64,000 bases of DNA from Paenibacillus brasilensis. GTDB lineage: Bacteria; Bacillota; Bacilli; Paenibacillales; Paenibacillaceae. The notes below the pieces were generated by a model. The model did not search any database. It worked only from the letters and a program-made list of their open reading frames with translations, and had not been told where the DNA came from. Numbering within the stretch: the first letter of the stretch is position 1; each line of letters begins with the position of its first letter. The stretch spans positions 682,001 to 746,000 of the forward strand of contig NZ_CP045298.1 in the NCBI RefSeq assembly GCF_009363115.1, read 5' to 3'. Made by a program: the position numbers and the translations under genes. Shown one piece after another: positions 19,266-26,723 of the stretch.

Positions 19266-19625
19266 ATGAAAAGAACTGATCTACCTCTTGTTTATTCATG
19301 TTCTGGATGTTCCTCCGCAGCACAAACCGCTAACATGATCGCTATAAAAATGGATCGTGAAAAAGTCGCTGAAATGTCCTGCATTGCTGGTGTTGGTGGG
19401 GATGTCAAACCACTTGTCAGAACAGCAAAATCGGGACGTGACATCATTGCAATTGATGGCTGTCCCTTGTCCTGCTGCAAGAGTTGCTTAGCAAGGCATG
19501 AGGTTCAACCCAAACACCATTTCCTGCTGTCTGACTTTGATATACCCAAAATAATAGGAGAAGATCCTAACCCCAATCATTACAGGAATGCTTACACACA
19601 AATCTTAGAGCAAATTGGACAATAA
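19266..19625 (+). CDS. DGC-domain putative zinc-binding protein
   Basis: 119 residues. Cysteine-rich: CSGC at 12-15, Cys39, then DGCPLSCCKSC with Cys66, 70, 71 and 74. The DGC motif and SCSGCSSAAQTANMIA opening match the DGC-domain family of putative metal-binding proteins, often found with redox or metal-homeostasis genes. Cytosolic. The function is not established; the many Cys suggest zinc, or a redox-active metal site. A weak binding site (AGGGAAG) precedes it, and a CRP/FNR-like dyad lies upstream. Confidence 0.8.
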   Translation: MKRTDLPLVYSCSGCSSAAQTANMIAIKMDREKVAEMSCIAGVGGDVKPLVRTAKSGRDIIAIDGCPLSCCKSCLARHEVQPKHHFLLSDFDIPKIIGEDPNPNHYRNAYTQILEQIGQ

Positions 19626-19647
19626 TTCTTTCAAGGTGTTGCGACAG

Positions 19648-19670
19648 TGTACAGTAAAAGTGTTACTGGC
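19648..19670. repeat. Repeat copy R2, left part, ending in IS66-type target duplication
   Basis: Matches R1 positions 16743-16765 at 19 of 23 bases. Its last 8 bp, TTACTGGC (19663-19670), abut the IS66-type left end and recur at 23198-23205 after the right end. Confidence 0.8.
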
Positions 19671-19674
19671 GTAA

Positions 19675-19723
19675 GCATCAAATAGCCCCCACCTGTTTCA
19701 ACTAGATGAGGGCTATTTGATGC
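19675..19723. repeat. Perfect inverted repeat at the left end of the IS66-type unit
   Basis: GCATCAAATAGCCC (19675-19688) and GGGCTATTTGATGC (19710-19723), 14 bp perfect with a 21-nt loop. Both arms are the IS66-type terminal sequence, so two element ends face each other at the left boundary. Confidence 0.8.
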
Positions 19724-20310
19724 TGAATTATGATTTAACAAGTTAGCGGAAGTGATGCTGACCGAGGTAACAGCTTGTCCCAAGCTCCTGGATGGTCGCC
19801 GGAAAACCAATCGATTGATCTGGTTCATCCTTCGCAAGCGGCCATGGAGCAAATCGCGGAGATTGTATGCTGCGATTTCCGTTCATCCTCACCATTCCGA
19901 CACCGCACAGCGAAAAGACCCCGGTGACGGGGTCTGTTTTCTATGTCCACTGTAATTAAATATGTCAACATCCGTTGGCCATGACATGCGGCGGATAGGG
20001 CATTCCTTTCCGGATCCACCACTCAATTACCCCTACATAACAGCATATCGCAACATAACATCTTCACTTAAATCCGCATTTCTTCCGCTGTCTCGGTCAA
20101 TCTCGCCTTTGAATCCTTCCATAAACGAAGCAAGAAGCCGAGTTCTGAAAATCATTGTAGTTGAGATTGGAGGGATGCAGTCATTAGTTGCTTAACTCTC
20201 TTTATATTTATGAAAGTAGGAGCTGGATACTTCTTGGCGTATTTTAAGGTTTAACACTTTACTATAAGAGATATTGGATGATTAATTTTTTATGCGAGCA
20301 AGGAGGGTTC
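19724..20310. other. Non-coding stretch inside the IS66-type unit
   Basis: About 590 bp without a credible gene. It contains a strong + strand terminator hairpin GACCCCG-GTGA-CGGGGTC followed by TGTTTTCT at 19917-19942, implying that a gene once lay just upstream. The rest reads as gene debris with no recognisable domain. Confidence 0.4.
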
Positions 20311-20314
20311 GTCT

Positions 20315-20476
20315 ATGATATTTCGCAAAGAATTGAGCTGTCTTCATAATTGTGAAACAAACACCCCCGGCCGAAAGGCAGGAATCATCACATTACATTC
20401 CGTTTTCTGCGCCATCGTCGCGCAACCTTACAAGAGTGTAAGGCAATTGTCATCTAGATCAATGGTACCAACCTAG
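20315..20476 (+). CDS. Possible 53-residue leader protein
   Basis: ATG with an excellent AAGGAGG 8 bp upstream opens a 53-codon frame (MIFRKELSCLHNCETNTPGR and so on) ending 52 bp before the hydrolase gene. No domain recognised. Its 3' part overlaps a CCTTACA-AGAG-TGTAAGG dyad. It may be a leader peptide, or the 5' end of a gene cut off during assembly of the unit. Confidence 0.3.
   Translation: MIFRKELSCLHNCETNTPGRKAGIITLHSVFCAIVAQPYKSVRQLSSRSMVPT
20426..20443 (+). promoter_or_regulatory. 18-bp dyad upstream of the hydrolase gene
   Basis: CCTTACA-AGAG-TGTAAGG, a perfect 7-bp inverted repeat with 4-bp spacer, 86 bp before the hydrolase start. This resembles MerR-family operators in Bacilli, but no MerR gene is nearby. 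Confidence 0.35.
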
Positions 20477-20528
20477 CTGCTCCTCTATACTAATCCATTG
20501 ATAGGATTATTTTTAAGGGGGAGTTGGC

Positions 20529-22034
20529 GTGAGGTTTTTTGAAATACTGCTATTCTTTTCAAGTGCTTGTTTGTTGGCACTCCTGTTCATTTTCAATCAA
20601 CGTATCCGAAGATCAGCTTTGCTCCTGACAAGCGGAGCAGGCTCCATTTTTTTAGTGATACATTTGCTTGTCGAAGGATACAGGGTTCAGCTTTTATTTT
20701 TATACGGATTTACGATCCTAATGCTTATGCTTTCGCTTATAGACGTTTTCATAACGCCGAAAGTCGTTCGGACCGCCTCGCGAATCCGTAGGGTGCTGGG
20801 CCGACTTTTTATCGTGATTGGGCTAATCGCAACGGGGTGCTTACTCTATGTGTTTCCCGTATTCGACTTTCCGGCGCCAACCGGCGAGTTGAAGGTAGGC
20901 ACGCAAGTCCTTCATTTCATCGATCCAAGCCGGGAGGAGACATTTGGCAAAACCGCGACAGGCAAGAGGGAATTGATGGTTCAGGTATGGTATCCGGCTC
21001 AAGCTGGCACCGGCAAGTATGCTCCCTTTATTCCCGATACCCAGATTTTACGTTATATGGCCGCGAACTATGGCCTTCCCGGGTTTACGTTTCAACACCT
21101 GAAGTACGTATCCAGTCATGCTTATTCGGGGGCCGAAGTCTCTTCGGCACAGACTTCATACCCGCTGATCCTTGCGAATCCCGGCAACGGCTCTTCCAGG
21201 TTCCTCCACACGTCGCAAGCCGAAAATCTCGCGAGTCATGGATATATCGTGGCAGTGATTGACCACACCTACAATACATTCGCAACCGAGTTTCCGGACG
21301 GTCGAATCACGACCAGCACAACCAACGACTTATTCTCGCCCGACCATGATTACCGGACGGAAAGCAGAAACCGCGACAAGTTGGGAAAAGTTTTAACCGG
21401 CGATGTGGCGTTTGCGCTGGACCAATTTGAGCTCATCCAATCGGGGCAGATTCCAAGTCATCTAAAAGGAAGGATTGATCTCGGTCATGTCGGGGTATTC
21501 GGTCATTCCATCGGCGGAGCGACGGCCTATGACGCTTCTTACGATCCGCGAATCGCGGTTGGAATAGACTTTGATGGAGGACTTTATCGACTGCGTGACA
21601 GAGAGGGTCTGCGAAAGCCGTTTTTGTTCATCAACTCGGAAAGCTATTTTGAAAAATTAAAAATGGTGATGGATAACCGGGTCTACACGGATGCAGAGCT
21701 TAACCGTATAGGATCAACAAGAGAGTGGGAGGATCAAGTAACGGAAGATAAAAAGTTGGAGCTTGAACGGATGCGCGAAACGGTCGACGAAGGGGGACAA
21801 GTCCTCTATATCGAAAATACGGAGCATTTGAATTTTGCCGACGTACAGTTCATTTCTCCGATTTTCAAAATGCTGGGCATTACAGGAAAGATTGCGCCCG
21901 AAAGAGCGAATTCCGTTATCAATGCCTATATGCTGGATTTCTTCGATATGTATCTGAAAAATCAAGGCGGAATCTTAATGAAAGGACCGGATAGCCGCTT
22001 TCCGGAGGTGAAGTTCGTAACCTCGCTATTTTAA
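20529..22034 (+). CDS. Membrane-anchored alpha/beta hydrolase (PAF-acetylhydrolase-like)
   Basis: 501 residues, GTG start 6 bp after AAGGGGGAG. Residues 1-112 contain four predicted membrane helices; then an alpha/beta hydrolase domain: MVQVWYPAQAGTGKYAPF, PLILANPGNGSS (oxyanion region), GHSIGG at 325-330 with nucleophile Ser327, GIDFDGGLY (acid), and a late His in ENTEHLNFAD. This matches the platelet-activating factor acetylhydrolase isoform II type of bacterial esterase. The catalytic domain is probably outside the membrane; substrate unknown. It is the only intact gene within the IS66-type unit and so a likely passenger gene. Confidence 0.8.
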   Translation: MRFFEILLFFSSACLLALLFIFNQRIRRSALLLTSGAGSIFLVIHLLVEGYRVQLLFLYGFTILMLMLSLIDVFITPKVVRTASRIRRVLGRLFIVIGLIATGCLLYVFPVFDFPAPTGELKVGTQVLHFIDPSREETFGKTATGKRELMVQVWYPAQAGTGKYAPFIPDTQILRYMAANYGLPGFTFQHLKYVSSHAYSGAEVSSAQTSYPLILANPGNGSSRFLHTSQAENLASHGYIVAVIDHTYNTFATEFPDGRITTSTTNDLFSPDHDYRTESRNRDKLGKVLTGDVAFALDQFELIQSGQIPSHLKGRIDLGHVGVFGHSIGGATAYDASYDPRIAVGIDFDGGLYRLRDREGLRKPFLFINSESYFEKLKMVMDNRVYTDAELNRIGSTREWEDQVTEDKKLELERMRETVDEGGQVLYIENTEHLNFADVQFISPIFKMLGITGKIAPERANSVINAYMLDFFDMYLKNQGGILMKGPDSRFPEVKFVTSLF

Positions 22035-22062
22035 AATACGGAACAGGCTACCGATTTTGATA

Positions 22063-22472
22063 TGCCCCCCTTCAAGTAGACAGGTTTAATAAATAAACCG
22101 CTACTTGAAGGGGAGTTTTCCTTTGTCTAAGAAGAACGAATACAATGCGATTGAGAAACTAGCTATCATACAGGAGTTAAAAGCAGGACAGAGCAGCCGT
22201 GTGGAAGTAGCAAAAAACATAACATCAGCGTTACCACCTTAGTGAAATGGCGACATCGCTATGAGTTGTACGGAATTGAGGGGTTAGAAATTCATTCCCA
22301 CACTCGGAATTATTCTGCAGAACTTAAACTTCATGCGGTTCAGGATTGTCTCTCAGGTGAGTATTCGCAATACGAAATCATCAATAAATACAAGATCGCC
22401 AGCCGAACACAACTCTCAGATTGGGTGAAGAAGTATAAGGAGCACGGTCCGGATGATTTGCGCCGCTCGTAG
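22063..22472 (+). pseudogene. IS3-family (IS150-like) left end and broken orfA
   Basis: The left end (CCCCTTCAAGTAGACAGG at about 22067) is typical of IS150-group elements. An orfA starts at TTG 22123 behind AAGGGGAG (SKKNEYNAIEKLAIIQELKA), is frameshifted at the A-run near 22212-22217, and resumes as KHNISVTTLVKWRHRYELYG through a second HTH (YEIINKYKIASRTQLSDWVK) until it is cut at 22472 by IS66 debris. No orfB remains. Confidence 0.75.
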
Positions 22473-22789
22473 GTAATTTGTTCAGACCGCGGCTCTTCAC
22501 CAGCAGGTGCTGCAATCATTCCGGCTTCGTTGAACAACGGGAGTTCTAATTGATCCGGATGCGTCTGCTCGCTGGAAGCACCGAAACGCTTCTTCTGCGC
22601 TAAGCGGAACTGCTCTTCGTACCAATTGAGCTTGTTGCATGCCCGGTTACAGAATACGAATAAGCCGGAGGAGAACGGATTCAGACCAAAGCTTTCCTGA
22701 ACGATGGCAGCAAGTCCGTCGATCGACTTGCCCAGATCGGTGGAACCACAAGCAAGAAACACACGCTGATTGCTTGGAAAGGTCAGCAT
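22473..22789 (-). pseudogene. IS66 tnpB-tnpC deletion fusion, truncated
   Basis: Starts as TnpB (MLTFPSNQRVFLACGSTDLG, up to VFCNRACNKL) and then jumps to an internal TnpC segment (NWYEEQFRLAQKKRFGASSE), which is cut off at the joint with the IS3-type orfA. Both proteins are incomplete and inactive. Confidence 0.8.
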
Positions 22790-23116
22790 GGTGAAGTAAG
22801 CGCGTGAATCACTTCGCGCAAAAGCATTGGGTCAAAGCCGGAATGAAGCTCGATACTGGCTTCACCGATATGAAGGATTAGAGAAGGAGAAACGCTGCCA
22901 GGTGGATCTACAGTGGCAAGAGGTATAAACTGTACGGGAGAAGTCTTTGGATCTGGACTAGCTGAGGATGATACACGCTTTATTTTGTACAGCCAATATT
23001 TCAATTGTTCGACAGAACAATGATTTGCGGAGCACAAAGCTTTCATCGCGAGGCCATGCCCGATAGGCTATGATACGTGTGTGCCAATCTTGTCTGCGTT
23101 GTTCTTTGGCATTCAT
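22783..23116 (-). pseudogene. IS66 tnpA, frameshifted
   Basis: ATG 23116 behind GGAGGG reads MNAKEQRRQDWHTRIIAYRA and then loses frame near 23045; the next frame continues with NHCSVEQLKYWLYKIKR and ends EVIHALTSPC, overlapping tnpB by a few bases as in intact IS66 elements. One indel inactivates it. Confidence 0.75.
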
Positions 23117-23205
23117 GAGTTACCCTCCGTATTCAGGTTAATCTCATGATCTTATAGCTAGGTTAGTAGTTGAAGGTGTGGAAAGTTTGACGCTTACTTA
23201 CTGGC

Positions 23206-23272
23206 TCTTATTATGTAACAATATCGTAAATTAGTTTTTACTGGTGGCTCCTAACACTTTCAGGGCCACCAG
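23206..23272. repeat. Repeat copy R2, right part
   Basis: Continuation of R2 after the IS66-type insertion. With the 8-bp duplication it is identical to R1 over 57 bp (23201-23257 versus 16761-16817) and ends in the same CTGGTGGC/GCCACCAG hairpin with a different loop. Confidence 0.85.
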
Positions 23273-23370
23273 TATTATTTTTATACAGCAAAACATCTTT
23301 TTGATATGATTATTTTATCGACTTTACTTCATATCATAATACATAGACAAACACTTCAAGGAGGGACTTT

Positions 23371-23763
23371 ATGGAACATTCCTTTTCATCAATATTGACG
23401 TACAGCGTACAGGCAATTGCGATTTTACTAATTATCTTCAAATTGCTGAAGAAAAACGAAAAAAAGATAGGTTGGGGAACACTTTCTTTGCTTTTAGCCC
23501 TTCTTGGTATGGCTGTTTCTTTTGAATTTGGCAATTACATATTGGGGGACCAGTTGCTTTCCTTTTTAGGATTGCCCGCATGGTCTAATGTTGACAATAC
23601 TAGGTTTCACTACACTTTTTTTCTATCCAGTATTTTTTTTGCTCCTAGTTTAATCATTGGATATAAAAATCCTAACGAATTTGGAGCTTTTATTGGAAAA
23701 TGGATTTCTAGTATATATCTATTTTTGATAATAATTTCGCTTTTATTTTTTATTACAAGCTAA
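23371..23763 (+). CDS. Small membrane protein of unknown function
   Basis: 130 residues, start supported by AAGGAGG 7 bp upstream. Four predicted membrane helices: IAILLIIFKLL near residue 20, LSLLLALLGMAVSF near 45, FFLSSIFFAPSLIIGY near 90 and IYLFLIIISLLFFITS at the C-terminus. I do not recognise the family. It stands alone beside repeat R2, and its AT-rich composition fits the surrounding accessory DNA. Confidence 0.6.
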   Translation: MEHSFSSILTYSVQAIAILLIIFKLLKKNEKKIGWGTLSLLLALLGMAVSFEFGNYILGDQLLSFLGLPAWSNVDNTRFHYTFFLSSIFFAPSLIIGYKNPNEFGAFIGKWISSIYLFLIIISLLFFITS

Positions 23764-24123
23764 TTTCTCGAAGTGAAAAATAGCCTATTCGCAAGCCTTT
23801 TCTATACTTTTTTCTTTATTATTGTTATATGAAGGTAGTTCGTTTATGGGTCGGTAAGTATGTTGCTCTCTTCCGGTTTCACCACATTATTTTGAAATTT
23901 TGATTTCATTTTTTTAAGAAAACGTTGATTACTAATACGCTCATTCCTCTCCTACCACTTCTATCTATTCACTGTATAAAACTATTATTCAAAAAATACA
24001 CTTTGTAAATACCGCTCCCAATGGTACATTCCGTAAACTAACCACTTTTTTAACCGATAAATACATATTCTAGTTTTTTATTAAATATCACCTCCCGTAC
24101 CTTTATACCGAAAGCGACAGGAC
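23764..24123. other. AT-rich intergenic region
   Basis: 360 bp downstream of the small membrane protein and of the tetR gene (convergent). No gene, and no strong terminator, is visible. Confidence 0.4.
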
Positions 24124-24714
24124 CTATCCCAGCAGTTCTCTGGCTCCGTTCATCACTAAGGGCATAGTCTGTTTAACGAATAATTCCGCACTTATTAGAC
24201 GCCCCTCATTGTTCCAAACGTAAGCCGCCCCATACATCCCCCAACTTAACATGATAGAAGCTGTATTTATTAAGAATTCCGCGTTTGGACTCGATAGCAT
24301 CTTGTCTTTGTCTATAAAGGAAAGCAGTATCGTTTGAATTTTTTCCTTTATTTGAATTTCGAATACAGGTCCAAACGATGTATACCTTCTTTTGCACATA
24401 GTGTTTAGATCCTTGTGAAAATCGCATACACCCAGAAAAATACTCTGTATTGTTTCTTCATTTAACACTTCGTGACTGCTTATTCTACGATTTATGCTTG
24501 TCATAAATAATTCCGTTAGTTTGGCCTCAAGAATTTCGAATTTATCTACAAAGTGCGCATAAAAAGTCGCTCTGTTAACAGTAGCCCGCTCTGCAATATC
24601 CCTAACGGTTATCGATTCAAAGTCTTTTTCTTGAATTAATGAAGCAAAAGCATCTTGAAGGAGTCGCCGTGTACGTATCACACGAGGATCGGCTTCATTC
24701 TTTTTAATTGTCAT
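24124..24714 (-). CDS. TetR-family transcriptional regulator
   Basis: 196 residues. The N-terminal HTH (FASLIQEKDFESITVRDIAE, RATVNRATFYAHFVDKFEIL) with the FYAHF motif is typical of TetR; the C-terminal ligand domain ends in a TetR_C-like helix pair (TASIMLSWGMYGAAYVWNNE). It is divergent from the nitroreductase at 24904 and both share a 190-bp control region with two dyads built from GTTGT/ACAAC half sites, so it most likely represses itself and that gene. Confidence 0.85.
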   Translation of the reverse strand: MTIKKNEADPRVIRTRRLLQDAFASLIQEKDFESITVRDIAERATVNRATFYAHFVDKFEILEAKLTELFMTSINRRISSHEVLNEETIQSIFLGVCDFHKDLNTMCKRRYTSFGPVFEIQIKEKIQTILLSFIDKDKMLSSPNAEFLINTASIMLSWGMYGAAYVWNNEGRLISAELFVKQTMPLVMNGARELLG

Positions 24715-24754
24715 GGTTCAGATCTCCCCAATAAAACGACATTATAGAAATGGT

Positions 24755-24837
24755 GTTGTCTATACAACGGTTTATGATTATTGATGATTGCGTACCATTC
24801 GGTTGTTATTATAACATATAAATACAACAAGAGTTGT
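24755..24837. promoter_or_regulatory. Two TetR-type operators between tetR and nitroreductase
   Basis: GTTGT-CTAT-ACAAC at 24755-24768 and ACAAC-AAGA-GTTGT at 24824-24837 share the same half site in opposite orientations, one near each gene start. Additional GTTG/CAAC motifs follow at 24838-24860. Confidence 0.6.
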
Positions 24838-24903
24838 TCAAGCAACTAATGTTGCATTGAAACAAAATGCTGAATGCCGCTTTTCCAAAAGGAGGAGAGA
24901 ACC

Positions 24904-25566
24904 ATGTCGGTTTCACAACCGTCGCAAACGATGGAGCACCAACTTTTTTTTGATGTTATTCGAGAACGCCGGTCGGTTCGTAGCTATGATCCCGAGATCA
25001 AGATTTCGCGGGAGGAATTGACCGAAACATTGCGGCAAGCCACGCTGGCTCCTTCAGCCGCTAACCTGCAGCCGTGGCGGTTTCTTGTTATTGACTCGCC
25101 GGAGCTGAAGCAGAAGCTGCTTCCGATCGCATTCAATCAACAGCAAGTGGTCGAGGCTTCGGCTGTCATCGCCGTTCTTGGAGACCTCGAGAACATCCGG
25201 ATGGCCGAGAAGATTTACGGCCAAGCTGTCGATGCGGGCTTCATGCCTGCGGATACGGCAAAATCTATGGTGGAACGCTATACCGACATGTATTCGAGCA
25301 TGCCGCCCGAGGCCATCCACGAAAAAGTTTATACCGACGGCGGACTAGTATCGATGCAACTCATGCTTGTCGCCCGCGCTAAAGGCTACGATACGGTACC
25401 GATGGCCGGCTACGACAAACAAAAGTTCATGGAAGCTTTCCGCATATCAGAACGCTACGTTCCGATTATGCTGATCACCATCGGCAAGGCGGCGAAGCCC
25501 GGTCATCCGACGGTGAGGCTGGCAGTCGATGATGTAGCTTTCTTTAACGAAATGCCTATGGAATAA
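24904..25566 (+). CDS. Nitroreductase-family FMN oxidoreductase (second copy)
   Basis: 220 residues from MSVSQPSQTM; start at ATG 24904 because AAGGAGG lies 8 bp upstream. It is a paralogue of the 6794-7447 product: RRSVRSYDPEIKISREELTE, ATLAPSAANLQPWRFLVIDS and GLVSMQLMLVARAKGYDTVP align almost residue for residue. Codon use is GC-richer than that of its neighbours, hinting at separate acquisition. Predicted to reduce nitro or quinone compounds under control of the divergent TetR protein. A terminator follows at 25575. Confidence 0.85.
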   Translation: MSVSQPSQTMEHQLFFDVIRERRSVRSYDPEIKISREELTETLRQATLAPSAANLQPWRFLVIDSPELKQKLLPIAFNQQQVVEASAVIAVLGDLENIRMAEKIYGQAVDAGFMPADTAKSMVERYTDMYSSMPPEAIHEKVYTDGGLVSMQLMLVARAKGYDTVPMAGYDKQKFMEAFRISERYVPIMLITIGKAAKPGHPTVRLAVDDVAFFNEMPME

Positions 25567-25574
25567 CAAAATGT

Positions 25575-25622
25575 AAAAGACCTTAGCGCCCGCATAAACA
25601 ACGGCGAGCTAAGGTCTTTATG
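25575..25622 (+). terminator. Terminator of the second nitroreductase
   Basis: Stem AAAAGACCTTAGC / GCTAAGGTCTTTA with a GC-rich loop of about 20 nt, 8 bp after the stop codon. Confidence 0.8.
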
Positions 25623-25723
25623 GGTTCTACGCATCAGATTCTAACAAGGTGTCGTATAGCCATATTAGCCGGATGGTGGTAGATTCGATTTGGCGAAGGG
25701 TACTCCCCCATCTAGAAAGGAGT

Positions 25724-26171
25724 CATGAATTCAATTGAGCGTATTGTCAGATGGAATCGGCTATGAGAGCCTACACTTTTATGGTCCTTTCAGCCACAAC
25801 ACATCGAAAAACTTCAAATAACACGTACCATTAATGATCATGCCTATTTACATATCAGTGGGTTGCTCTCCGAAGAACAAGGAGCAGCTTGTATCGGTCA
25901 AAATATGGAGCAAGAGCCGATTGTCATTCGTCAGTTGAATGATCAGAGACAATCGCTGAGAAGGCTGTTCCACGGGATTATTACGCGTATGTCCGTACAC
26001 TGTGTGCAAGGCGTGCCTTCTGAATTTAAGGGCCGAAATGGAGATTATCAACTCTGGATAGCAGGTTTTAACAAAAAAAAAACTACTGCTAGACATAATC
26101 CATTAGCGCATCTTAATAATCTAGAAGGCGTCCATTATCATGCCACTGACCGTACATTTTATTTTCTTTAG
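25724..26171 (+). pseudogene. Remnant of a VgrG/Pvc8-like (contractile injection) spike gene
   Basis: Behind AAAGGAGTC, the frame LSVLSDGIGYESLHFYGPF is followed after a one-base shift near 25790 by QPQHIEKLQITRTINDHAYL, HISGLLSEEQGAACIGQN, and RLFHGIITRMSVHCVQGV. This order (PFQ-QHIEKLQI-R-N-HA-L followed by an LF-G-V/I-VQG segment) resembles the N-terminal beta-barrel of VgrG/late-control-D-like proteins found in Firmicutes. The rest of the gene is gone. The family assignment rests on a short segment. Confidence 0.45.
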
Positions 26172-26177
26172 TGTTTG

Positions 26178-26681
26178 TTATAAATTTGTCCAATCTACTC
26201 TTAAATAATTCGGGCTGATTTTTATTGCTTTGTATCGTGTCGATCCGAACCTTTTATAAAGAGCTGGAAATGCCAAAAAATTCTCATATACATGCCTTTC
26301 CTCTTTTAGCCTTTGCTCTATAACCCTATCTATTTTAAAAGAATCGTGACTCATATCAGGAAGTACCTTTCTTCCTTCGTCTCTCATTAAACTCAACTTT
26401 TCGAGGCGGCGAACACGTTCTTTATTCAATTCAGTCCATGAACTTCTTTTGCTTCTAGGAGACAGTCTCTGCGCCAGCCCAGTTTCAGATATTTTCTTTT
26501 TGACTCCATCAATCCATCCAAAGCACAAAGATTCTTCGACCGCGTCCAAATATAGCAACGTATCTGGGTTTAGCGTCATATTAACTACTACCCAACAAGA
26601 TTTTTCAATCTTACAATTTTCCTGTAGCCAAATCCTCAAATCTTCTCTCGATTTTACTGTAATTAGATTTTCAATTTCCAT
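26178..26681 (-). CDS. YdeI/OmpD-associated family protein
   Basis: 167 residues from MEIENLITVKSREDLRIWLQ. The core LDAVEESLCFGWIDGVKKKI, LAQRLSPRSKRSSWTELNKE and the C-terminal YENFLAFPALYKRFGSTRYK-type helix match the YdeI/OmpD-associated (bacteriocin-protection-like) family. Function in Gram-positives is not established. The product is somewhat shorter than usual (~190). The IS1380 element inserted 43 bp upstream of the chosen ATG, so the native promoter has probably been displaced; AAGGAG lies 14 bp before the ATG. Confidence 0.65.
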   Translation of the reverse strand: MEIENLITVKSREDLRIWLQENCKIEKSCWVVVNMTLNPDTLLYLDAVEESLCFGWIDGVKKKISETGLAQRLSPRSKRSSWTELNKERVRRLEKLSLMRDEGRKVLPDMSHDSFKIDRVIEQRLKEERHVYENFLAFPALYKRFGSTRYKAIKISPNYLRVDWTNL

Positions 26682-26723
26682 AGATAAAATACAATCTCCT
26701 TTCCAAGTATGGAGAGTAATTAT

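Larger units (their letters stand above)
19671..23197. mobile_element. IS66-type non-autonomous unit with passenger hydrolase gene
   Basis: 3527 bp bounded by IS66-family ends GTAAGCATCAAATAGCC (left) and, read inward, GTAAGCGTCAAACTTTCC (right), 11 of the first 12 bases alike, flanked by an 8-bp direct repeat TTACTGGC, the target duplication size of IS66 elements. Inside: a second inverted end copy at 19710-19723, ~800 bp of non-coding DNA, an alpha/beta hydrolase gene, a broken IS3-type orfA, and deleted/frameshifted tnpA and tnpB-tnpC remnants next to the right end. It cannot encode its own transposase. Confidence 0.8.
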
